Part shown: positions 1-10,870 of the stretch, piece by piece
Layout of the letters: each line of letters starts with the position of its first letter
How positions within the stretch are numbered: position 1 is the stretch's first letter
NCBI GenBank assembly: GCA_051453625.1
Contig: JBOZIK010000001.1
Location: 264,979,491-265,043,490, forward strand
Direction of reading: 5' to 3'
Length of the DNA stretch: 64,000 bases
Origin: Welwitschia mirabilis
Taxonomy: Eukaryota; Gnetophyta; Gnetopsida; Welwitschiales
The notes under the pieces: model-generated
Database searches by the model: none
Told to the model about the DNA's origin: nothing
Seen by the model: the letters and a program-made list of their open reading frames with translations, nothing else
Position numbers and translations under genes: made by a program

Positions 1-720
1 CTTATTCTTCATCTTCTTTACTATTCTCATCATTTTGTTTCATGTTTTTGCTTTTATTAGAAGGGAAAATGGGATTATCATTTCTATCATAGATTAAAGA
101 ATTTTTAGATTTCTCATGAATGCATTCTTCATCTAATGAATGGTTTTCAAATACCTCGACATCATCATAGCCATCCTCATCTTTATTGTTAAAAGATATA
201 GTTGAATTATCATTGTCTCCCCTTTGCTCATCTCTTAATATTTTATTTTTAACTTGGAAGCAAGGATTATAATCATTTATTCCTAAGTTGTTTTTATTTT
301 TCTCAAGCTAAGATGTTGAAGGATAGGTTTAAGGATTTTGCATTTGAAGAGATAGAAGATTTCATTGAATAATTGCAATCAAATTTTCTAATTTTTTATT
401 GGTATTTTCTATATGTTTGTTGGTATCTTCCTGGTACTTGACTGTGTCCCTCAATTTTTCTATTAAATCATTTTCTACTTCATAGTAGTTCATGGGAGAT
501 GGATGGGATGAGTAAAAGTTATTAGATGAGGTTGAATCACTAAGATTTTCTTCATTAGATCTTTATGAATTTTGAAAAGAAAATGGGAATAAATAATAAC
601 ATGGTTGAAGAGAGGAATGGGCCCTACCTCTCCTCTCAACATTTCTTAGTGTTGGTATGTTTTCAGATTCTTTTCTCCTTTTTTTAGCAAGAATTTCCCC
701 AATTGTTTTATTACTATTAT
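1..720 (-). pseudogene. decayed gag-like open frame, runs off the window edge
   Basis: Read on the minus strand from about 720 to 1, one frame stays open except for a few isolated stops. It is hydrophilic, rich in Asn, Glu, Lys and Ser, with a predicted coiled stretch near 370-480 (EKLRDTVKYQEDTNKHIENT) and an acidic Asp/Glu-rich tail near 1-240. This resembles the C-terminal part of plant LTR-retrotransposon gag proteins in composition and coil placement, but no zinc knuckle or protease motif is visible, so the assignment is inference. The frame may continue beyond base 1. It could equally be a degraded host coiled-coil gene. No start was chosen because the N-terminus is not recognisable. 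Confidence 0.3.
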
Positions 721-1063
721 CCTTAGGATTTTATCTAAATGTTATCTTTTACATAAGAATTTTTATACAGGTCTTTTAATCACTATTTAGTTTTCTAGAA
801 GAATGGAAAAAAGATGGAGATAAGTGTTTAATGATGGTCGAGTTTTTCTTTTAATATTTTAACAGAAAAAAATAAAATCAGAAAATATATTATATGCACC
901 TCAATTTTATGTTCTTGATTTTATTTTGAACCCAACTAGTTCTTTTTTGATACTTTCTTCTATCAACAGCCCCTTTTCCTTTGATAAGCCCTTTTTTGCT
1001 TTGACCATATCATAGTTTTTATAAGTAAAAAATAACAAAAAACAAATTAAAAATAACAATGTT

Positions 1064-1350
1064 ATTCTGCCTATCGTGGGAACGATAAAGGTGATGACAC
1101 TTATAGAAAATAGAAAACGGAAATTAAAATAAAAGGCGGAAAACACAAGAAGATAGCTTGTCGTCCAACTAGTCTTTCAAATGTTAGAGGAAATAACAGA
1201 GAGTTATTTTATTAAAAAAACTTAAAAATCAAAAAATAAAAATAAAAATAAAGCTGGAACACCATCATCTTAACTATCATGAGGATGATAGAGGGGATGA
1301 CCACAAATTTTTATAGAAAAATAAAACCTAAAAGACCAAAACTGAAATAC
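1064..1350. repeat. two diverged copies of a ~70-85 bp repeat
   Basis: Positions 1064-1135 and 1265-1350 share a core of the form CTATC-TG-GG-A-CGATA/GATGATA followed by AGGxGATGACC and a TATAGAAAAATAAAA-like tail. The core is an imperfect inverted repeat (TATCAT ... ATGATA). A third, shorter copy lies at 2807-2858. No coding or transposon motif accompanies them. Confidence 0.5.
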
Positions 1351-1860
1351 TGCACATAGAAAACCTATAGCTCCTAATAAAATACAACATTGCATAGTCA
1401 AATAACTGAATATAGGTCTAATATACTTACCTAAATGATAATAACCCTTGTACTCCTTAATAGCCTTCCTTGGTAATGGCACTAATTTGTTGTGGTGTGT
1501 ATTTATGCAAGCTTTTACATTTAAAGAGATCCTATTATTTATATCCAAAATGTGATATTTACATTGAAGTCTATGAGTATGAGACTTAGGTTGCTTTGCA
1601 AAAAAATATAGAAACTAGGAATAAAGGATAAATGCAAAGAAATAAAGTATAATTCAAAATGTAAGATGCAACTATTCTAAATGCAAATGCAAAATGGGAC
1701 TAATACTACTTTTTTTTAGCCTTAGCAAGGATTACCCTTGATAATATATATCACCTAAGAAATTGTCACCAGATCAAGGGCAAAATATACTATAAGGTTT
1801 ATCAGAGAAACTAACATGCAAATATAAAAACAAAAGAAAACAAGATTTTTGTATTAAAAA
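1351..1860. other. no recognisable gene
   Basis: AT-rich sequence with short open frames only. I see no transposon domain, RNA gene or strong repeat here. Confidence 0.5.
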
Positions 1861-2032
1861 GTAATAAGCATCTTGGTTACAAAACAGCCAAATCTTAATA
1901 AAGAATACACAGCCTCCACCAAGTGCACGTCATTCTACAATGCTCAAGATAGATCTTTCACCCTTTAATCTCCTATCATGAGAATTTCTAGTGCAATGAA
2001 GATGAGAAGGAGAGTCAAAGGGGGACTTATTT
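1861..2032 (+). repeat. direct repeat, left copy (abuts gap)
   Basis: About 172 bases starting GTAATAAGCATCTTGGTTAC and ending in AAGGGGGACTTATTT at the gap edge. It matches 2424-2597 along its whole length at roughly 80% by eye. The pair flanks the 391-base gap exactly, which suggests a tandem or LTR-like repeat that the assembler could not resolve. Confidence 0.75.
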
Positions 2033-2423
2033 NNNNNNNNNNNNNNNNNNNNNNNNNNNNNNNNNNNNNNNNNNNNNNNNNNNNNNNNNNNNNNNNNNNN
2101 NNNNNNNNNNNNNNNNNNNNNNNNNNNNNNNNNNNNNNNNNNNNNNNNNNNNNNNNNNNNNNNNNNNNNNNNNNNNNNNNNNNNNNNNNNNNNNNNNNNN
2201 NNNNNNNNNNNNNNNNNNNNNNNNNNNNNNNNNNNNNNNNNNNNNNNNNNNNNNNNNNNNNNNNNNNNNNNNNNNNNNNNNNNNNNNNNNNNNNNNNNNN
2301 NNNNNNNNNNNNNNNNNNNNNNNNNNNNNNNNNNNNNNNNNNNNNNNNNNNNNNNNNNNNNNNNNNNNNNNNNNNNNNNNNNNNNNNNNNNNNNNNNNNN
2401 NNNNNNNNNNNNNNNNNNNNNNN
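2033..2423. other. assembly gap (391 N)
   Basis: Run of N between two copies of the same direct repeat. Open frames drawn through it are artefacts. Confidence 1.
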
Positions 2424-2597
2424 GTAATAAGCCTCTTGGTTACAAAATAGCCATGTCTCAATGGAGGATACACATCCCTCCACCAAGTGCACATATTTCT
2501 ACAACACTCAAGATGGATATCCCACCCTTTGATCTCCAATCACAAGAATTTTTAGTTCAATGAAGACGAGAGGAAGAGTCAAAGGGGGTTTTATTTA
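2424..2597 (+). repeat. direct repeat, right copy (abuts gap)
   Basis: Second copy of the 1861-2032 repeat, beginning on the first base after the gap with GTAATAAGCCTCTTGGTTAC. It shares the CACCAAGTGCAC and AGAGTCAAAGGGGG blocks with the left copy. Confidence 0.75.
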
Positions 2598-3604
2598 TAA
2601 CAACTCATAGCAGAAAAAAACACACACTAGGTGTGGCTAGGCACACTCATAAATGAAATGGATGAAATGATAAAAGATCACTGTCAGAGTTGGTTACATG
2701 TCAGTGTCGTCCAGACTATTATCTAGATGATAATAAGAACAACAATACATTATAAAGGATGACTCAGAATGATGACTTAGTAGTGACTTAGTAGTTCACA
2801 TCATCAGTCGTCGTCCTACCTATCATGGGGATGATAGAGGAAATGATGGTCTTCTTTGATCATTTTCTTGAGAAGAAACTAGCATTTTTGTCAATAATCC
2901 TTCTCTAAAGCTCTATGCATTAGAATGTGTCTTTAATACATCAAATCCGGGAAAGAATTACACATTTCCAAGATTTCTTGTTGTATTTCCAAAATTCTCA
3001 GAATTATACTTAAACCTGTATAAATGTCCTACAAAATAACTCATAAAACCCCATCAAATAACCATAAATTGGTAGTACAATAAAATTCTTGTCAAACTTC
3101 TCTATGAAGTTGTTTAAGACCTTAGCAGATATTCTAAAGTAAAAACACCTTAGATCTTTACTTGCTAGTTCCTTCTGACATCTTCTTGAGGGATCCTTTG
3201 ATATTGAAAACATGTGGTACTTTTTAAAGATTAAAAAAAAAAACCTTAATAGAAACAAATAGATCTAAAGAAGATAATTGGATAGTATGAATGGAAAATA
3301 TTAAATCTCCATAATATTTTATGAATAATAATGATTAAGTCAGATTTAAGAAAAATATCAGGTCTACCACCTTAACTTCCATATTATAATCCTACAGGTC
3401 TAGACAACTGTTTTATAATCTAGTTGATCTAATGAGATTCAAGTTACAAAACTTCTAGTTCTAGTTAACCAAATCTTCAAATTGATTAACCTGACTAGAT
3501 TTAGATTGATTTGAGGAAGATTGAGTAACTAAATGAAAATATGGTCAACCGATTAGATTTAGTCAATCGAATGCAAGATCTGATCGACCACCCTACCTTT
3601 AGTT
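2598..3604. other. non-coding; third copy of small repeat and possible LTR remnant
   Basis: Contains the third copy of the small near-palindromic repeat (2807-2858). From about 3410 to 3604 there are recurring GTTGATC/GTCAACC-like blocks that resemble the interior of the 1.28-kb LTRs further along the window. Because it lies just downstream of the copia RNase H (minus orientation), it may be a remnant of that element's 3' LTR. No LTR ends or polypurine tract could be placed, so this is weak. Confidence 0.3.
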
Positions 3605-4935
3605 GGAGGATGAAGATACAACCTTTAGTTTGTTACGAAGTCTTAGAAAGTTATCAAATTCTAGGGGTTTTGTGAAAATGTTAGTAAGTTATATATTAGT
3701 GCTAATAAAATTCATTGAAATATTGCCTTTTATCACTTGATCTCTAAGGAAATGATGTCTTGATTTAATGTGTTTAGTTGTAGAATGTTGAATGGGGTTC
3801 TTTGATATATTAATTGTACTTGTATTATCACAAAAGATTATAACCTATCCAAAACCTATGCCAAAGTCTTTTAACATTTCCTTCATCCAAAGAAGATGGG
3901 TATAATAATTCCCTATTACTCTATACTCTACTTTTACTATGGAAAGGGAGATAGAGTTATGATTTTTACTTGTCCATCCTACTAAAAATGATCCTAAAAG
4001 AAATTAATTACCAGTAGTTCTTTTTCTATCATCTTTACATCCCATCCAATCTGCGTCATTAAGGACTTCAAGTTTAAAAGATCTTTCTATATGATACCAT
4101 AATCCCTAGCCTACTTGTAGTTATATATCATAGACTTTCTATTATTCTTCTATAAAATTTTTAGTCTACAAATTTTCCATGTTCATGAATACTAATCTTA
4201 AAAAAAATTTGGCATAGAGGTATCAGTTAATTTTTCATTTTATAATCTAAATCATTTGATCAAGTTCCTTGCATATTTGGATTAAGATATAAAAATTTCA
4301 TGTTTTCTTTATTTGATTTAAAGATCAAGAAACACATGAACTTCACTAATCATACTCATTTTAAAATGTATTATTATAATGTTAGTAAATTCTTTTAAGA
4401 GAAATTTATTTTAGGTTCTCTAAATTATTTCATCTACATAAATTTGAATGATAATAAAGTCCTCCTTCATATTTTTTTACAAATAATGTTTTATCCATAG
4501 TTCCATAAGTATAACCATTTTCATTGTGAAATGTAGCTAGTTTTTCATACCAAGTCCTTAAAGCTTGTTTTAATCCATACAAGGCCTTTTTAAGTCTATA
4601 AACATGGTTTGGTTTGTGTGGATTTATAAACTCTTACGGTTGTTATTCATAAACTTCTTCATTAGGAGTTCCATTTATAAAGGCACATTTCATATCCATT
4701 TGATAAACTGTAATGTTCTTAAAAGCTACATAAGATAGAAACATTCTAATACTATTTAGCCTAGCTATAGGAGCAAAATTATTACCTACATCTGTTCCTT
4801 CAATTTAGTTGTAACCTTATGCCACTAATCTTGCCTTGTTCTTAATTACATTTTTTTGTTTATCATACTTATTCTTGAAAATCTATTTTGTTCTAATAAC
4901 GTTTTGGTTTTTTGGTATTTCAAGAACTTTCTACA
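3605..4935 (-). pseudogene. copia-1 reverse transcriptase and RNase H, disrupted
   Basis: Minus-strand translation gives the copia RT block with RLKKALYGLKQA near 4560-4600, preceded by an N-terminal block (KWIFKNKYD) near 4870-4905. RNase H follows: SISLSIVKVEYRVIGNYY near 3900-3960, IIFCDNTSTINISKNPIQHS near 3780-3840, then TKHIKSRHHFLRDQ near 3745. The consensus Ser-Thr-Ala-Glu-Ala-Glu-Tyr motif reads Ser-Ile-Val-Lys-Val-Glu-Tyr here. The RT segment between about 4100 and 4480 is badly frame-shifted, and the YVDD-type catalytic box could not be read intact. The reading frame ends in a stop near 3605. These enzymes normally copy the element RNA into DNA in cytoplasmic particles; this copy cannot. 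Confidence 0.9.
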
Positions 4936-5157
4936 CTTATTTCTTTTGAACTGTTGGAGCTCATCTTTCATAGCCAACATTTATTCTTTGTGAGATTCTA
5001 TCTTTTTAAACTTTTTAGGTTTAATTTGAGAGACATAACAAATATGAGCACAAAAATTTTAAGAAAGTTATTTGTTCAAATTTTTGAGCTAAGATCTCCA
5101 ATGATAAATCCTATAAGGGGATCTTTTAGCTTCTTAAACTTTTTGAAAGTAACTTCT

Positions 5158-6600
5158 TTAGTTGGCTCTTCTTCCTTTTCGGTTGATACTTCTTTTATTA
5201 TGTGAGTACTCCAGAGTTAATTTTTCTTTACCATCCGAAGGAAGAAATCTTATGCTAAAATCATCTATTTGCGTATTTAAAAATTCTTTCACTGTTAGAC
5301 TTCTTTTATTAAACACTTGATATGCTTTACTTCTAGTTGAGTACCCTAAAAAGATTGCTCCATTAGCCTTTAACTCAAACTGACTTAAGTTTTTTCTGTC
5401 TTTAATACAAATCATTTACTCCTAAAGACTTTAAAATGTGAAACATTTGGTTTTCTTCCTTTCTAAAGTGCATAGGGAGTTTTATCCATTCTTGGTCTTA
5501 GGTAAACTTTATTTATAATATAGTAAGTAATGCTTACTTCTTTCATCCAAAAAGTTTTAGAAATTTCTTTATTATTTAACATTGTTTTAGACATTTCTTA
5601 AAGGACTTGTTTCTTCCTCTTAGTAATTCTGTTTTATTAAGGAGTCTTTGGAGCTGAGAATTGATGTTCTATATCATGATCTACATAATAATTTTTAAAC
5701 ATATGATTTTAAAATTCTCCTCCATTATCACTTCTAATTTTCTTGATGGTGTAACCTTTCTAATTTTGAACTTGTTGCAACTTTTAACATAACTTTAATA
5801 CATTTTAGCTTTATTTCAAAAAAAAGAACCCAAGTAAATCTAGAGTAATCATCAACCATAATTAAGAAATAATGTTTTCCTTTTAGACTTTTTACTTGGG
5901 ATGAAGCCATTAAGTCCATGTGAATAAGTTCAAGAGGTGTAGTCATGAAGACTAGATTTTTACTTTTATGGGAAGTCTTAACTTATTTCCCTTTTTCATA
6001 TGCATCACAAAATCCATGTTTTTTAATGTTAATATTAATAATTCCTTTCATAATTTTCTTTTTAATAATTGTTTTAAGATGATCATAATTTACATGTCCT
6101 AAGCATTGGTTCCATAGTTCTTATTGATTTATATAAATAAAAAAACATGCAGATAAAGATTGATCAATACTCTAAACATTATCTATTCTATTTGCCTTAA
6201 AAATTACATGATTCATTTTTCGATGCCTAACTTAGCACTTTTTACAATCAAGATAACTTTGTATCCTTTATTATAGATTTGACTAATACTAAGCAAATTA
6301 TGCTTAAGTCCATTAACATATAAAACTTCAATAATGTTAAGCATGTTACCTTCACCAATGCTTCCAATTCCTTTGATCTTTATTCTTTTATTATCATCAA
6401 ATGTAACTTCTTTTCCATTAAAATCATCTAAATATTAAAACCTTGACTTGTCACCTCTTATGTATCGAGAGAAACCACTATCTAAGTACTAGCTAGTTCC
6501 ATTTAATCCCTTAAAAGCTATTTGTATTAAAATACTTTTTAAATTATCAGCTCTTATCCAATTTATCTGTTTGAACTATTGTAATACACATCCCCTTAGG
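5158..6600 (-). pseudogene. copia-1 gag-pre-integrase and integrase, disrupted
   Basis: Near 6270-6420 the minus strand reads as the copia segment after the protease (VTFDDNKRIKIKGIGSIGEG), then a degraded gag-pre-integrase around 6000-6130 with LGHVNYDHL and a zinc-binding-like Cys pair. The integrase core follows at 5734-5946 with LELIHMDLM and FLIMVDDYSRFTWVLFF, matching the start of the copia integrase catalytic core. The C-terminal integrase part at 5158-5415 reads GAIFLGYSTRSKAYQVFNKR, a strong copia landmark. Stops and frameshifts separate the blocks. Integrase inserts the cDNA copy into the genome; here it is dead. Confidence 0.9.
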
Positions 6601-6899
6601 ACAAATTTAAAAAAAAAAGTATGAATAGAATTTAAAAAGATCATTAACTTTCTAGCATTGTAAAATAATTTAAAGTTACTTGAGTAACCATAAAAATGAC
6701 ATCTTATTTTTGACACATAATTATTTTACCATGTTACCTGATTTAGCTATTTTTATGATCTTTGAGAGACAAATCTAATACCCTTATTGTTGTGAATTGG
6801 TTTTTATATCTGAAGCATCTACTCTAATTTATTTGAACTATTTGAAAATTTACTTACAAAATGAGAGAAGTTGTTTACCTCTTAGGTAAGTTTGAAGTT

Positions 6900-8145
6900 T
6901 TTAATTTAGACCCTTCTGTACCTTGTCTCCAACTCTTCCTTTTCATTGGTTAGAAACTTTACTATTTTGTTTAGATTATTGATACATTTTACCAATTTTT
7001 CACATTCTAAGTAAAGGTCCTGGCAGGTGTCTTTAAGCTTATTTTGATCTTTTTCAATAAGATCTAGATCATCTAGTTTTGATAACCAAGGCATTTTCTT
7101 TATGAAAGGGACTATTGCCATGAAAGAAAGTATTAAATCTCCATCTAACTCTTGGCTTAAACTACTATCNNNNNNNNNNACATTATCTTATGTGGCAATG
7201 AAGGATGATGTAATTGATTTCGTCTAATCTCTTCTATTTTTTAAACATTCATTTACAAATCTCCATAATCTTTACAAGCATAGAATTAGATCTCCTTTCT
7301 TTTTTCTTCATCTTTTTTGAATTTGGAATGATCCCTTTTTAATCCTTTACTTGGTTCACCTTCTTTCTTTCTTTTGTACATGAACATTTTAAATCTTCTT
7401 GCCAAAATGTCAACTTCATCATCATCAAAATCTTTGTCTGATTTTTTAGATATATATTATTTTTCACACTTTTAAAAGTAAGATTTTTTTTCTTTAATCC
7501 TTAGTAAATTTCAACTCATAAGTTTGAACATTATCTTGAAGTTCCTCAAGTGACATTTGATTGATTTTATTTCGTCCTTTAATGGCTATGACTTTTAACT
7601 CAAAACATTTTGGGGGAGAACTTAAAACTTTTCAAATAACATTTCCTTTCTTCATTCTTTTACCTAGACTTGCCATAGAATTTATAATATCTGCCTATCT
7701 AGTAAGGAACTTTTCAAGTGTCTTCTCTTCATCCATGCAAATTTCTTCAAACTTGGAAATGAGCATCTACAGTTTTACCCACTTAACAGTAGATGTTCCT
7801 TCATGTGCTATTTTAAGAATATCCCAAACTTATTTAGCATGTTCATAGTTTATAATCCTTTTGAACACATCTACACATACTCCAAAAAAATTACATTAAG
7901 AGCATAGGAATCTAGGGTCACCTTGGCTTTTTCAGTAGGGGTCCATTAATCTCAAGATTTTACTACCACTATGGTGTTGTCATTGATATCAGTTTTGGAT
8001 AGTGTGAATATAATGTATCAATTTTAGATTACCTCCTCTATATTTGCATCTAAGGATCTAAGAAGTATTCTTGTATGGTCCTTCCAATAGGCATAGTTTA
8101 TTCCATCAAACATGGGTGTCCTTCCATTAGAAAATTCATCTAAAG
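6900..8145 (-). pseudogene. copia-1 gag, disrupted
   Basis: The N-terminal part (8020-8145) reads GRTPMFDGINYAYWKDHTRI, the usual start of this copia gag family, with LRSLDANIEEVI after it. The C-terminal part at 6906-7121 is a Leu/Lys/Glu-rich coiled coil (KDTCQDLYLECEKLVKCINN). A basic region near 7300-7400 (LARRFKMFMYKRKKEGEPSK) sits where the linker before the zinc knuckle is expected, and only one knuckle cysteine pair is hinted at. A 10-base gap at 7170-7179 interrupts it. Several stops occur throughout. Confidence 0.85.
7170..7179. other. assembly gap (10 N)
   Basis: Ten N inside the copia-1 gag region. Confidence 1.
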
Positions 8146-8245
8146 NNNNNNNNNNNNNNNNNNNNNNNNNNNNNNNNNNNNNNNNNNNNNNNNNNNNNNN
8201 NNNNNNNNNNNNNNNNNNNNNNNNNNNNNNNNNNNNNNNNNNNNN
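8146..8245. other. assembly gap (100 N, placeholder length)
   Basis: Exactly 100 N, probably a gap of unknown size. It separates the copia-1 gag start from sequence that is not its 5' LTR. Confidence 1.
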
Positions 8246-10439
8246 GTGCTTAACCAAACAAATGTTGTAGAGGGTCATATCTATTAAGGTGTTTAATATA
8301 ATAAACACCATGAAAAGTACGCCTCCGTAAACACCCATGCATTTTGTATGCCTTCACAAAAATAAAGGAATCGCACATTTTTGGGGGAAAATAAAGGGAA
8401 TAAAATCTAAGTTCTTTTATGAAAAATAGAGTTTTAAGCACACATCTTGCTTGTGCATGACAGGTGCCTAGGGTTTTATAGACATCAAGTGTTTTGGATT
8501 AGGGCTTAAATACTATTGTTGTGGGTGTTAAAGAAGGAGCTACACCTGGGACGACAGTATTCCCCAAGGCTAAAGAGGAGGACAAACATGCTAGTATGTG
8601 CCTAAGAAAAATACAATCCTCTTTCCTACTCTCAGTCATGTAAGAAAGATAAGCAGAGGAAGAAGAGAAAGAAGCTAATGGATGACACAAATTATCTGTA
8701 GTATGATCCAATGCCATGGATGCAGATACAATGCAGAAGTAGTGTATGAAAAACCTAGATCTCCATCAGAAAAATCATGCTATCCTCCTTATTGTCCTAT
8801 TAATTACTGAGACTTCCATGATTTTTGTAATGAAAATAATGATGATAATGGTAGGGCTACTGTTATCTTCATTGATGATGTGAAATTATCAGATTTTGAC
8901 AAAGAAATTCGGGCTTTATTTCTGGGATCTGGTGAGCACAGTCTTTCTACAACTTTTCTAGATAGAAATTTAAAACCTTTACAAGGTAAGAAGAGTTTTA
9001 TTATAATACATAATTTCCTCAATATGACTTTAACAAATATTACAAGTTGGTATTTACATATTTATTCAAATTTAAAGAGTATTCATAGCCAGATATTTAA
9101 GATGAGCAATTATACAACCCTAATGCGAAAGTAAGAAGTATCATTTCTTCTTTTGTAATATTCTTTTTCAAATATGTTGTTTTCATGTCAGTCTACAATG
9201 CATTTTGTTATACTTAAAAAGAGTTTCTAACATCTTACTAAAAAGGTAGCAAACTAGTTGTATGTTCCAAAGACATATGTTCCAAAGATATATGCCCCCT
9301 ATGAATCATCTAACTTGTTCAGGATCATACTCTATCTCATTATTTTCTTTTCCTAATTTTACAAAAACTTTGAATTACTAAACACCAAAGCTGAAGAATG
9401 ATAAAGTTGAAGGAGAAAAATAGAAATAGACATAAATGAAGAAAATGTAAATCTAAATATAAAATTCATACCTTTTCCATGTCTTGAATTTAAGAAAAAG
9501 AATGAACTGGATGCTTGATCTCTTCTCTAACTAATAAAGAGGATGCATCTCTTCTAGATCAGGGGACAAGTACATTGTCATTACACACAATCAAACGTAA
9601 TCTAGAAATGCCTATTTTTAGCAGTGCTTTTCTCAAGCTTCTGATCTTCAAAGCGATACTCATAACTTGTAAATCAAAACCAACAAAAAGATTCTTAGAA
9701 TTAATCAGATCCTTGAACTGAAGGAGAGGATAAGTGTTAACCAGCTTCTTCCTTTTGGCCAGAATAGTTCCATGAATAAGACACATCTAAAATTTCCATT
9801 GGCTTTTACTAATAGAATTTTCAATAGACATCAGGTACTTACCTTATTAAGCATTATCATCCTAATAAATCTGGAAATGATACATTGAAGAGGTATCCAT
9901 CTCGATTTCTCAGGTTTGTGTAATCCTTCAAATAACTATTCAATATCAAATGATCTAGCGTCTTCAAGTGCTTATGTCATGCTTTGCATCTACTAAAATT
10001 GCATTCAAGCAAAGATCAAGGAGATTTCTTTAAGTGACCTATAGAAATCTTATACTCCATGTTTTAAAGCAAATGAAAAGAAGCTTTGCTCTGATCTTTA
10101 AACGAATTTTCTGTGGGATACCATTCATCATTTCATGATAGAAGATGATAATTTCCTCATTTCATATCTTACAATGCCATTGAAACCTATGCGGTTCACA
10201 TGTTAAATTAATAAAGTCATCATAATAAGGAAGTAATAGCTCTTCTAATACCCAAAATTTATAAAAGATAGCATTGGAAGAACTATGCGAGGGCACATAG
10301 AGAAATTAATATAGAAGAGGCTAAGAATGTCAGCTAAAAAGTTTAACTAACAATAGATCCAAGCATTATTCTATAGACCTACTAGTAAAGCAAAGGTGGT
10401 TTTGGTTTTGGTTTGGATGGTGGGAAAGAACTGCATCAT
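8246..10439. other. unassigned interval with gene-like fragments
   Basis: Just after the gap, 8286-8312 reads ATTAAGGTGTTTAATATAAT and onward, resembling the CACTA subterminal repeats at 26330, so a CACTA left end may lie in or near the gap. On the plus strand 8820-8985 encodes an unusually open, well-composed stretch (VKLSDFDKEIRALFLGSGEH) that ends at AAG|GTAAG, a good splice-donor match. On the minus strand 9559-9786 (KNLFVGFDLQVMSIALKIRS) and about 10160-10290 (AIFYKFWVLEELLLPYYDDF) also look protein-like. I do not recognise any of these genes. They could be host exons carried by a transposon. Confidence 0.35.
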
Positions 10440-10870
10440 AAAAGCTAACATAAAAACATCCCATAATATCTCTGACATTCATTGGCCATCCTCATGAAGC
10501 TTATGGCTAGCAACTCTACTAATGCTGTCTATACATTCTATTTGATGAGTTCCTAGGAAACTCATCACGGGGTCATACGCACTACACATAAAAATTTATA
10601 CCTTTAGCAACTAAACCTTGCATAAGCACCATACTAGTAGTAGTATCATCTCTTACTAAATCATTAGTCTTTGAAGTAGTTCATTTAACTAATTTGGCTC
10701 TAATGTTCTCCACAAAATTCTCTAATGGCGTCTCTTTAGCAATAGTCAAGCCATTGTTAACAGTATTTTAAGGATTAAACTTGCTCTTTAGAATTATATT
10801 TTTATCTTTTGATCCAAGTGTGACTTCTACTCTTCTACTTTCTAGCATGCCATGCACTGTTCTTGTCATA
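10440..10870 (-). pseudogene. chaperonin-60 (GroEL/CPN60 beta-like) fragment
   Basis: Minus-strand translation from about 10870 to 10575 runs through the N-terminal equatorial domain of plant chaperonin 60: VEVTLGSKDKNIILKSKF, NNGLTIAKETPLENFVENIR, AKLVK, TTSKTNDLVRDDTTTSMVLM, QGLVAKGI. The wording (ESKYG-like KSKF, VENIxAKLV) fits plastid CPN60 beta better than the mitochondrial or alpha type. The ATP-binding GDGTTT motif reads RDDTTT. Two in-frame stops are present, and the match weakens and shifts frame to about 10440. CPN60 folds imported proteins, including Rubisco subunits, in the chloroplast. Only about 100-140 of roughly 550 residues are here, without an intron in the readable part. 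It is a pseudogene fragment, perhaps captured by a transposon. Confidence 0.75.

Larger units (their letters stand above)
3605..8145 (-). mobile_element. Ty1/copia retrotransposon, minus strand, degenerate (copia-1)
   Basis: Gag, gag-pre-integrase, integrase, reverse transcriptase and RNase H similarity appear in that order on the minus strand from 8145 down to about 3605, the order that defines Ty1/copia. Every domain carries stop codons and frame changes, so no polyprotein can be made. The gag start lies at a 100-base gap, so the 5' LTR is not visible, and no clear 3' LTR was found. The gag is closely related to that of copia-3 at 15322-15600 (about 75% by eye), so both belong to one family of distinct copies. 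Confidence 0.9.

Noticed and set aside
907-1146. 79-codon minus frame that looks like a membrane protein
   Set aside because: Its hydrophobic half overlaps the dispersed small repeat and has no match; composition is explained by AT-richness.
1965-2539. Long open frames across 1965-2539
   Set aside because: They are almost wholly N translated as X; no real coding sequence.
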